A stretch of DNA of 33,521 nt from Microcaldota archaeon (GTDB taxonomy: Archaea; Micrarchaeota; Micrarchaeia; Anstonellales; Bilamarchaeaceae): assembly GCA_016932815.1 (NCBI GenBank), contig JAFGCC010000018.1:1-33521 (forward strand), written 5' to 3'. The notes beneath the pieces were generated by a model. The model saw only the letters and a program-made list of their open reading frames with translations. It did no database searches and was not told where the DNA came from. Shown here piece after piece: positions 22,501 through 29,338 of this stretch. Positions within the stretch are counted from its first letter, which is position 1; each line of letters starts with the position of its first letter. The translations under genes and the position numbers were made by a program.

Positions 22501-24120
22501 TCAGGGCAAATGCAAGGTTACTGTGCCCAAGAAGAGATAAAAAAGTATTGTGGAGGCAACGGACAGGGATGCGAAGTAGGCAAGTGTTGCGGACTGGCGG
22601 CTCTCCGCGGCGGCTATGAAGCTGGATGAGAGGAACGCATAGATTATCAGGTATGCTGGAATCAGGGTTGAAGCGGTAGCCAGGAGGGGCTCGCTGGTTC
22701 CCGCGGTTTCCGAGATTCCGGAGATTAAGGAGAGGGAGTTGCCCAGGATTACCGGGAGGATTAGCGCCCCGAAAACAAGGGTGTATTTCTGGATTGAGAG
22801 TGCATTCTGCCTCTGCCTCCGAAGCTCGAATAATCGGAAGATGTCTTCTGCCATCAGGCCCATGTACCTGTGCGCATCCGCCCCGGAATCAAAGAGGGCG
22901 CAAAGGAAGTTGGAAACCCTGCGGAGGATTGGCGAATCGTTGCGCTCCCACAAATCCTCAAGCGCCCTTGCCGGAGCTACATTTGCGCGCATCTGCTTTA
23001 AGGAGATTGAGAGTTCCGCAGACAGTTCCGGGGTTGAGGACTTTTTCATGCGGAAGATTGCGGATTCCGCGTTTGTGCCCGCGCGCGAAGCTGAGGCTGA
23101 GAGGAGGGCGTCTGGGAGCCCGGACTCCACGGATTCGCGGTATTTGTCTTTTTTGTAGGAAGGATACGAGAGGGCTATTGAGATTATGAGGGCGGCAAGG
23201 AGGATTAGCAGGGTGAGGGCGGGCTCAAGCCCCGCAAGGGTACAGGAGACCGCAATCAGCGCAATCAGTAGGGGAGGCAGGAATCCCTGGCCCCTGGATT
23301 TTCCTTCAAGCGGGCCCGCTGAGGAGAATGACGTGGTTGCGGCTAGTATGCAGGCGGATAGCGCGGGGAATCCCAAAAGGAAGGCCAGGGAGAATTCAAG
23401 CTCGCTAACTTCGGATGAGAAAATTGTTTTGCCAAGCACCGAAAATATAAGGAAAACCGCCGGGAGGATTGTGGAAGCCGCGATGAAGAGGAGTGATGAG
23501 AGCGCCTGCTTGGATGAGGATTCGCGGGCCTTGTGGGAACTTAGGAGGAAAAGGTCGTTTGAGATTTCCAGCACTTCCCTTGCGCCTTCCCCGCTCTCAT
23601 ATGCGCAGAGCACCTGGGAGAACGCCCGCTTTATGGGCAGCGATTCAAAGCCCGCTGCGAGCTGGGCAAGCGCAGATTCGATTGAGGCTCCGCGCTCGGT
23701 TTCCTGCACTGCGATGCGCAGATAGGGCGATATTGCAAAATCCTCTTTTGAAAGCCTCTTTAGGGCGCCGTGGAAAGGGAGGTTTAGTTCCAGGAGCATC
23801 CCAAGGGTGCGCAGGAACAGGGGGAGCTCGGTTTCCACCGTGGATTTTATCCCGTTGAATGCAAGTTTTGGGAGCAGGAGGATTAATGAGGATGAAAGGG
23901 CATAAACTAGGAGGAATGCGGGGATTAGGAGCGGGGAGGAAGCGAAGGAATAGAGTGCGATTGCGAGTGCGGGAAGAAGCGGGGCAAGAAAGGCAAAGGA
24001 AGCGTACTTTTTGGGATTTGCCCCAAACCAACTAGCATACCTTGAGGCGGAGCTTTCTACTGGGAGTGCCGGGAATGAAGAAGAAATCCGCAGGAGGGTT
24101 TTTAGCGCGCCATTTTCCAT
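22501..24120 (-). CDS. Type II/IV secretion platform protein, TadC/FlaJ (GspF) family
   Basis: 539 aa from the ATG at 24120, which follows GGAGG with an 8-nt spacer. The protein contains two related copies of the GspF-type helical domain: residues of about 85-190 (LPLFLRTLGMLLELNLPFHGALKRL...AVQETERGASIESALAQLA) and about 330-430 (GLPDALLSASASRAGTNAESAIFRM...LKQMRANVAPARALEDL), each followed by paired membrane segments. Such archaeal proteins anchor pilus or archaellum assembly ATPases in the membrane. It lies directly after the matching ATPase gene. No pilin or prepilin peptidase is seen in the window, so the exact machine is unknown. Confidence 0.82.
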   Translation of the reverse strand: MENGALKTLLRISSSFPALPVESSASRYASWFGANPKKYASFAFLAPLLPALAIALYSFASSPLLIPAFLLVYALSSSLILLLPKLAFNGIKSTVETELPLFLRTLGMLLELNLPFHGALKRLSKEDFAISPYLRIAVQETERGASIESALAQLAAGFESLPIKRAFSQVLCAYESGEGAREVLEISNDLFLLSSHKARESSSKQALSSLLFIAASTILPAVFLIFSVLGKTIFSSEVSELEFSLAFLLGFPALSACILAATTSFSSAGPLEGKSRGQGFLPPLLIALIAVSCTLAGLEPALTLLILLAALIISIALSYPSYKKDKYRESVESGLPDALLSASASRAGTNAESAIFRMKKSSTPELSAELSISLKQMRANVAPARALEDLWERNDSPILRRVSNFLCALFDSGADAHRYMGLMAEDIFRLFELRRQRQNALSIQKYTLVFGALILPVILGNSLSLISGISETAGTSEPLLATASTLIPAYLIIYAFLSSSFIAAAESRQSATLAYFASLSVASTILFYLFLGTVTLHLP

Positions 24121-24139
24121 TTTTGCTTCCTCCGTTTAA

Positions 24140-25477
24140 TCATAGCCCATAGAATTCTTTTGAGAAAGAATCGGAGAATTCTAAGAAGCCCAGCTTCTTT
24201 TTCATGAATGCCTCCCTCTCTTCAAACTGCTCTGAGAACTCTTTTTTGGAGATTCCAAGCGAGTCGCATATTGCCTGCGCAAACCCCTCCATGCCCTTTT
24301 TGTCTTCAATCCAGCAGTCCTTTTTGGGCTCGTAAGCAAAGAGGGGCTTGTGCTCCCTCCCGAAAGTGAGTTCCGTCATCCTGCGTATTTCGCGGTTCTT
24401 CCTCGTTTTGGGGTCGTAGCGGAGCATCCTCCTCTGGACCAATACCGCGCCTATGCTTGCAAAATCCATCTGGGAGATTCCAAAGAAAGAGAGCCTGCGG
24501 AAGGTTTCGGAACTGCTTTGCGCGTGGAAAGTGGCGTAGCATCCCCTTGCCTGGCCTCCAAGGAGCGAATCGAAAAGCGCCTCGGTTTCCTCCCGGTTCC
24601 TTGCTTCGCCTAGTATGAAGCGGTCCGGGCGCATCCTAAGAGTGTCGTATGCGAGGTCCTTTAGCGAGATTCCCATTTCCGGGTTTGCAATTAGGCGCAC
24701 CTGCTGCTTATGCGGAATGCTTATCTCCGGGGATTCCTCTGCGATTACTATGCGCTCGTTTTTGGGGACAAATGAAAAGAGCATGTTGAGCGTAGTGGTC
24801 TTGCCGCTTGCGGTGTTCCCGGAAACAACCAGCGAGCAGTCGGATTGCATGATAAAAGAGAGGGCGGAGAGTGTGTGCGCATCCATGCTGTGCAGGGAAA
24901 CGAAATCGGGCGGGGAGAAGGGCTCCTCGCTGAATTTGCGGATTGTAAGCTCCCCTGCGGAGAGGGGAGGGAGGGTTGCATGCAACCTTGAGCCGTCTTC
25001 TAGGATGGTGTTTAGCTTGGGATTCTGGAGGGTTATCCTCCTGCCCAGATGCTTTGCCATCTTGTTTATTACTTCGGTTAGGGCCTGGATGTCGGTGAAA
25101 GTTGCGTTTACGCTCTTCCAGCCATCCCTCCTTATGAAAACGTATGCGGGCTTGCCCAGCCCTATTATGCTGACCTCCTCAACTTCCGGATCTTCTAGGA
25201 GGCGCTCCAAGAATGCAAACCCGTATATGTGGAGCCGCGCCATCTCGGGCAGGTATTCTAGCTGCTCATGGTCCAGGAGGATTCCCTCCTGCTCCGCGTG
25301 CTCTGATAAAAGCCTGCGCAAAAGCGAGAGCACGTCTTTTTTGGAAGAGAATTCCGCCTTCCGTGCTTCTTCGCGGAAGCGCTCTTCAACTAGCGAGATT
25401 ACCTGCTCCTCTTCTGCACTGAGGCAGGGGAGCTTAGTATCGTATTCCCCGTCTTTTAGAATCTTCCAGCCTATCAC
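24140..25477 (-). CDS. Type II/IV secretion ATPase (FlaI/GspE family)
   Basis: 445 aa from a GTG at 25477, which overlaps the DUF192 stop as GTGA and has GGTGG 7 nt upstream; the longer frame has no such site. An N-terminal regulatory domain (HIYGFAFLERLLEDPEVEEVSIIG) precedes the ATPase core: Walker A SGNTASGKTTT, the aspartate-box-like IVIAEESPEI, Walker B-like RFILGEARNREE and the His-box ATFHA. It powers assembly of a pilus-like or archaellum-like structure together with the adjacent platform protein. The C-terminus is about 70 residues longer and charged, which may bind the platform. Confidence 0.88.
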   Translation of the reverse strand: MIGWKILKDGEYDTKLPCLSAEEEQVISLVEERFREEARKAEFSSKKDVLSLLRRLLSEHAEQEGILLDHEQLEYLPEMARLHIYGFAFLERLLEDPEVEEVSIIGLGKPAYVFIRRDGWKSVNATFTDIQALTEVINKMAKHLGRRITLQNPKLNTILEDGSRLHATLPPLSAGELTIRKFSEEPFSPPDFVSLHSMDAHTLSALSFIMQSDCSLVVSGNTASGKTTTLNMLFSFVPKNERIVIAEESPEISIPHKQQVRLIANPEMGISLKDLAYDTLRMRPDRFILGEARNREETEALFDSLLGGQARGCYATFHAQSSSETFRRLSFFGISQMDFASIGAVLVQRRMLRYDPKTRKNREIRRMTELTFGREHKPLFAYEPKKDCWIEDKKGMEGFAQAICDSLGISKKEFSEQFEEREAFMKKKLGFLEFSDSFSKEFYGL

Positions 25478-25809
25478 TCGAAAACCACCTTGTCCCCCTT
25501 GTTGAACCATGCGGCCCGTCCCTCGTCGATTTCCAGAAGGTATCGGGCGGGAGAAGCATTGCACCTGTAGGCCTCGTTTGGAACCACGCGGAACTTGTCT
25601 ATGACCTCCTTTGAGGCTGAGAGGTATATCGCGTAGAATGGGGAGAAAACGAAGAACGAGTGGATTCCGTGCGTCCCCTCATAATTGAAATCAAAGAGGA
25701 TCGGGGCGATTTTTTTGCGGAACATGAGGCCTCGCACTTTATCAAAAAACGTATATGCGGTTTCGCATTCTAATTCTTTGCCGCTTCCCGCGTTTTTTAT
25801 GAGAATCAT
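25474..25809 (-). CDS. DUF192 family protein
   Basis: 111 aa. The core pattern TFFDKVRGLMFRKKIAPILFDF, GIHSFFVFSPFYAIYLSAS and NASPARYLLEIDEG matches DUF192, a small beta-rich family of unknown function found in many archaea and bacteria. No signal peptide is visible, unlike many bacterial members. The ATG overlaps the uppS stop as ATGA, and its own stop overlaps the secretion ATPase start, so it is tightly coupled inside the operon. A function in this context cannot be assigned. Confidence 0.82.
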   Translation of the reverse strand: MILIKNAGSGKELECETAYTFFDKVRGLMFRKKIAPILFDFNYEGTHGIHSFFVFSPFYAIYLSASKEVIDKFRVVPNEAYRCNASPARYLLEIDEGRAAWFNKGDKVVFE

Positions 25810-26527
25810 TTTCCAAACCTGCGCTGGGTTTTTTCAAAGAAGTTTAGAGCGTCCCCAAAATCATCCCTGGAGAAGTCGGGCCAGAGCTTGCCGCTAAAGT
25901 ATATTTCGCTATAGACGCTCTGCCAGGGGAGGAACCCGCTAAGCCTCTTTTCCCCGGAAGTGCGGATTATGAGGTCGGGGTCGGGAAGCCCCGCCGTGTA
26001 CATGTGCGAAGAGAGCATTTCCTCATCCACTTCGGTTTTCCCCTCTTTTATTATGGAATTTACCGCGTCTATTATCTCCATCCTTCCTCCGTAGGCCAGG
26101 AGGAGGTTGAGCGAATACTTGTCGCAGCCCTTGGTCAGCTCTTCTACTTTGCGGAACATCCCGCTTATTTTTTCCGGGAAGCGCGAGGTCTTTCCAAGGA
26201 ACCTTACCCTCACTCCCTGCCTTAGCATGTCGTCCTTGCGGGTAATCGCACCCAGGAGGTCTTTTTCAAAGAGCTTGAAGAGGCCGCCTATCTCATCGGA
26301 ATCCCTCTGGAAATTCTCGGTGGAGAATCCCCACATCGTGACCATGGGGATTTCCTCGGCCCTGCACCAGGCTAGGACGTCGCTTATCTTGCGGATTCCG
26401 GTTTCGTAGGCTTCCTGCCGGGAAAGCCCGTTTAGTTCGCCCCATCTCCTGTTTATGGTTGTTATCAAATTCCATCAGGGATGATGCCGATATGACGGGG
26501 TTTTACTTTGTTTTCTCCTATTTTCAC
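25806..26527 (-). CDS. uppS: cis-Prenyltransferase (UppS family) with an mRNA intron
   Basis: Read as exon 1 26527-26470 (GTG start, 58 nt) joined to exon 2 26452-25806 (647 nt), giving 234 aa. The joined N-terminus reads MKIGENKVKPRHIGIIPDGN followed by RRWGELNG, the classic HIGIIPDGNRRW motif with catalytic Asp. Later motifs include WGFSTENFQR, GGRMEIIDA, DPDLIIRTSGEKRLSGFLPWQ and SEIYF. The enzyme condenses isopentenyl diphosphate into long cis-polyprenyl diphosphate, the glycan carrier precursor. Without splicing, exon 1 meets in-frame TGA and TAA after 20 codons; a downstream TTG would give a 220-aa product lacking the catalytic Asp. Operon neighbours are a PAP2 phosphatase and a dolichol-kinase-like enzyme. 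No strong Shine-Dalgarno spacing precedes the GTG, so the exact start is less certain. Confidence 0.88.
26453..26469 (-). other. 17-nt BHB intron inside uppS
   Basis: On the coding strand, outer helix CCTG/CAGG, central 4-bp helix ATGG/CCAT, 5' bulge AAT, 3' bulge AAA and inner helix TTG/CAA with loop ATAA form a complete bulge-helix-bulge in 32 nt. Cutting each bulge between bases 2 and 3, as tRNA splicing endonuclease does, releases exactly 17 nt and joins GGA-A to AC-AGG, restoring codons for P-D-G-N-R-R-W. The intron itself carries in-frame stops. Confidence 0.85.
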
Positions 26528-26558
26528 ACCTCTTTTTACTTGGTTTTTTCCTGTCCGC

Positions 26559-27560
26559 TTACTGCCAGTTCTTGATGTATTTTATGAAATCAACTAACCT
26601 GCACGAATACCCATATTCGTTGTCGTACCATGAGAGGACCTTTACGAAATTGCCGGAAGCGGATGTGAACTCGCTATCAATTATGGAAGAGTGCGGGTTC
26701 CCGATTATGTCCGCTGAAACCAAGGGCTCCGTACTGTATTCTAGGATTCCCTTAAGCGAGGTTTCAGAGGCTGCCTTTAGTTTCGCATTCACGTCCTCCT
26801 TGGTCGTTTCCTTCCCGACTTCTAGTGTGATGTCCGAAATCGAGCCGTCTATAACCGGCACCCTGAGGGCGAGGCCGTCCATCTTCCCATCCAGGGAGGG
26901 GATTACCTTCCCTATTGCCTTTGCGGCCCCGGTCGTAGTCGGGATTATGGATACTGCGGCCGCCCTTGCGCGGCGGAGGTCCTTGTGGGAGCCATCCAGG
27001 ATTCTCTGGTCGTTTGTGTATGCGTGGGTTGTGGTCACAAAGCCCCTCTTAATTGAGTAGTTGTCGTCTATGACTTTTAGGGCTGGGGCGATTGAGTTGG
27101 TCGTGCAGGAAGCAAGCGAGAAGACGGTCTCGTCTTTTTGCGCGGTTTCCATGTTCACTCCGGGCACAATCATCGGGCAGTCCTTTCCCGGGGCCGAAAT
27201 CAGCACCCTCTTTGCTCCGGCATCCAGGTGGGGCTGGACTTCGGCCCTTGAGCGGAACACTCCGGTGGATTCTATTACCACGTCGATTCCGTTTTCGCCC
27301 CATGGGATTTTGGAAGGCTCTGTTTCCCTGGTCCATTTTATGGGGGTGCCGTTTATCGTGAGTTCGCCTTCCTTTGCGCTGACGGTCCCGGGGAATTTCC
27401 CCTGGGCAGAATCGTACTTGAATAGGTGCGCGTTGGTGAAGACGTCGCTGCGGTTGTTGATCATCGCTATCTCGAAATCCCTGCCGAGTGCGCCCTGCGC
27501 TATTGCGGCGCGGAGGAACATCCTCCCAATCCTTCCAAAGCCTGAAATCCCTACTTTCAT
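26559..27560 (-). CDS. gap: Glyceraldehyde-3-phosphate dehydrogenase, type I (bacterial/eukaryal class)
   Basis: 333 aa from the ATG at 27560, set by GGTGG with a 5-nt spacer; upstream in-frame codons are not conserved. GFGRIGR binds NAD, ASCTTNSIAPA holds the catalytic Cys, TTTHAYTNDQ the catalytic His region and WYDNEYGYSCRLVDF the C-terminal signature. It interconverts glyceraldehyde 3-phosphate and 1,3-bisphosphoglycerate. Most archaea carry an unrelated-looking type II GAPDH, so this gene points to lateral transfer. It is 32 bp upstream of uppS on the same strand and may head the seven-gene operon. Confidence 0.95.
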   Translation of the reverse strand: MKVGISGFGRIGRMFLRAAIAQGALGRDFEIAMINNRSDVFTNAHLFKYDSAQGKFPGTVSAKEGELTINGTPIKWTRETEPSKIPWGENGIDVVIESTGVFRSRAEVQPHLDAGAKRVLISAPGKDCPMIVPGVNMETAQKDETVFSLASCTTNSIAPALKVIDDNYSIKRGFVTTTHAYTNDQRILDGSHKDLRRARAAAVSIIPTTTGAAKAIGKVIPSLDGKMDGLALRVPVIDGSISDITLEVGKETTKEDVNAKLKAASETSLKGILEYSTEPLVSADIIGNPHSSIIDSEFTSASGNFVKVLSWYDNEYGYSCRLVDFIKYIKNWQ

Positions 27561-27613
27561 TTGTTCCACCACACACATGGGCGTTTAAGCCAATATGAGA
27601 ATGGGCAAGAACG

Positions 27614-27622
27614 TTTAAAAAA
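27614..27622 (+). promoter_or_regulatory. TATA-like box for the membrane GT2 gene
   Basis: TTTAAAAAA is centred near 27618, giving a predicted transcript start near 27645 and a short leader with AGGA at 27646-27649 before the ATG at 27659. Confidence 0.45.
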
Positions 27623-27658
27623 TGCATTCTGGAACTTTTCTGCATAGGAAGATTGCAA

Positions 27659-29029
27659 ATGAAAAACGTGCTGATTGTTGCGGCTGCCGGGGTGCTCTCG
27701 CTATTGGCTGCGGGGGCGTCCCTTTTCTGGGCCCTATCCGGAGGGGGGGACGCAGCATGGGCGTCGCTTGCGGTTGCGGTTTGCTCGCTGTTTTTCAACG
27801 TAAGCGGGGCGGTTTACTTATCAGAGGGCATGAAGCTTGAGAAGAACACCCGGGAACTAAAAGAATACGCGGGGCAGGTTGCGGTTGCCATACCCGTTTG
27901 CAATCCGAAGCCTGCGGAGCTTGAAAAATGCGTAAAATCCGCGAGGGAGCTTGAATATTTTGACGATTTTGGGGTGTTCGTGCTAGATGACACGGAGGAT
28001 TCCAGGTATGCTAAGGGGGTTCGGGAGCTCTGCGGAAAGCTGGGCGCGGGCTATATGCACAGGGGAAGCAGGAAAGGGGGGAAGGGAGGGGCGCTGAATT
28101 CCTTTTTGCAGAAGACGGATGCGGATTTCATCGCCATCTTGGATGGGGATGAGATAGTGCGGAACAGGAGGTTCCTGCTTGAGTGCATGGGGCATTTTGG
28201 GAAGAAAAAGGTCGCTTTCGTGCAGACTAACAAGGAATGCAGGGGCAAAGGGTTCTTTGAGAGGGCGGCAAACTATACGAATGCGGCTTTCGTGAACCTT
28301 ATCCAGCCTATTAACAGCAGGAAGGGGGTTGCCCTCTTTACCGGATCCTGCGGCATATTCAGGGTTTCTGCTCTGCGGGACGTTGGGGGGTTTCCGGATT
28401 CCATTATAGAGGACATTGCGGTTTCTTTGAGGCTTTTATGGAAGGGCTGGGGAGGCGAGCACGTATCCAAGGTTTATGCGATTGGGGGGGAGGTCGGGAG
28501 CTTTGGGAGGTTCGCAGAGCAGCACATGAGGTATATTTGCGGGCTTACAAATCTGCTGCCGCAGTATTTTGCGAACATCTGGAAGTTCCCGCTTGAGAAA
28601 AAGATGATACTTCTCGTGCATTCCCTTGGGCTCCATTACGTTTCCCTGGTGCAGGTCATTGCATGCGCGGTTGCGGTTTATGCCGCGCTATCTGGGAGCT
28701 TCTGGGGCGAGATTGCCTCTTTTTCGTATCTTTTTGCCTCGTTTATGACGCTGATTCTCCTTGCAAAAGCGTATTCCGGCTCGGTTGGGGTTGGGGCGTT
28801 TGCATACCTTATGAACTTCTCGGTTGCGGTACCGAGGCTGCTCTCAAGCGCGGGGGCGGTGCTGGGGCTTAAGCTGACCGGGCATCTGAGCCTCGCTTTC
28901 TCGGCTATCGTGCAGCTCTGCGTTGGGGGAGGGCTGCTCTGGCTCTCCTATGCGCATGGAAGCGTTGCGCTTTTGTGGTGGGCGCTGCTATTCTTGTCCA
29001 ACCCTGTTTTCCTCCTCTGGAAGAAGTGA
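27659..29029 (+). CDS. Membrane-bound family 2 glycosyltransferase
   Basis: 456 aa from the ATG at 27659 (AGGA 9 nt upstream; an in-frame TTG two codons earlier is less likely). Two N-terminal hydrophobic segments precede a GT-A domain: VAVAIPVCNPK, VLDDTED, AILDGDE (DxD metal site), TGSCGIFRVSAL and IIEDIAVSLRL (catalytic ED). QHMRY stands where processive enzymes usually have QxxRW. At least four further membrane segments follow (HYVSLVQVIACAVAVYAAL onward). It could polymerise or add sugars at the membrane, like cellulose or hyaluronan synthase relatives. It is divergent from gap. Confidence 0.82.
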   Translation: MKNVLIVAAAGVLSLLAAGASLFWALSGGGDAAWASLAVAVCSLFFNVSGAVYLSEGMKLEKNTRELKEYAGQVAVAIPVCNPKPAELEKCVKSARELEYFDDFGVFVLDDTEDSRYAKGVRELCGKLGAGYMHRGSRKGGKGGALNSFLQKTDADFIAILDGDEIVRNRRFLLECMGHFGKKKVAFVQTNKECRGKGFFERAANYTNAAFVNLIQPINSRKGVALFTGSCGIFRVSALRDVGGFPDSIIEDIAVSLRLLWKGWGGEHVSKVYAIGGEVGSFGRFAEQHMRYICGLTNLLPQYFANIWKFPLEKKMILLVHSLGLHYVSLVQVIACAVAVYAALSGSFWGEIASFSYLFASFMTLILLAKAYSGSVGVGAFAYLMNFSVAVPRLLSSAGAVLGLKLTGHLSLAFSAIVQLCVGGGLLWLSYAHGSVALLWWALLFLSNPVFLLWKK

Positions 29030-29070
29030 ACTAGGCTGTGGGCTCCGGCGCGGGTTTCGGGCAGGGGCAT

Positions 29071-29078
29071 AGGTTAAA
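29071..29078 (+). promoter_or_regulatory. TATA-like box for tRNA-Val(GAC)
   Basis: GTTAAAAG-like sequence centred near 29075 would start transcription near 29101, about 12 nt before the mature tRNA. Position-based only. Confidence 0.4.
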
Positions 29079-29112
29079 AGCGTTATGGGGCAGAAAAAGA
29101 ATGCTTATTAGC

Positions 29113-29185
29113 GAGCCCGTGGTCCAGCGGTTAAGACGCTACCTTGACATGGTAGATATCCCCGGTTCGAATCCGGGCGGGCTCA
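29113..29185 (+). tRNA. tRNA-Val(GAC), no intron
   Basis: Acceptor stem GAGCCCG/CGGGCTC with discriminator A at 29185, D arm closed by GTC/GAC, anticodon stem CTACC/GGTAG with loop TTGACAT (anticodon GAC), T arm of the usual size. CCA is not encoded. The structured element copy B begins 2 nt after the discriminator. Confidence 0.93.
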
Positions 29186-29187
29186 TA

Positions 29188-29285
29188 CACCAGGCGGGGG
29201 GAAGCGTCCCCTTATGCCAGCATGAAGCTCTTGTGTCGCCTGCGGGCGTGAGCTTCACGCTGTCACTCCTGGTGGAACCAACCCC
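29188..29285 (+). ncRNA. Structured element downstream of tRNA-Val(GAC), copy B
   Basis: CACCAGG (29188-29194) pairs perfectly with CCTGGTG (29268-29274). Inside are a short hairpin GGGG-6 nt-CCCC (29198-29211) and a long hairpin AGCATGAAGCTC/GAGCTTCACGCT (29219-29230/29250-29261, 11 of 12 paired), a three-way-junction layout. The tail GAACCAACCCC is identical to copy A. This fills most of the gene-free stretch between the GT2 and protease genes. Identity unknown; a tRNA-linked small RNA is inferred. Confidence 0.55.
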
Positions 29286-29338
29286 TCTCTTAATTTCTAA
29301 TCTTTCTATTTCCCTAATTCCAAGCAGTAAGGGCCAGT

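Noticed and set aside
24615-25505. 296-codon plus-strand open frame
   Set aside because: Antisense to the secretion ATPase, whose Walker motifs prove the other strand; Ser/Arg-rich shadow.
25806-26527. uppS as a frameshifted pseudogene
   Set aside because: A random insertion would not be expected to create a full BHB with correct bulge sizes and to restore P-D-G-N-R-R-W exactly on excision; the rest of the gene is intact and coupled to its operon.
29188-29285. Box H/ACA guide RNA as identity of the tRNA-linked element
   Set aside because: No ACA follows the lower stem (the tail is GAACCAACCCC) and no clear k-turn with pseudouridylation pocket could be drawn by eye; not excluded but unsupported.
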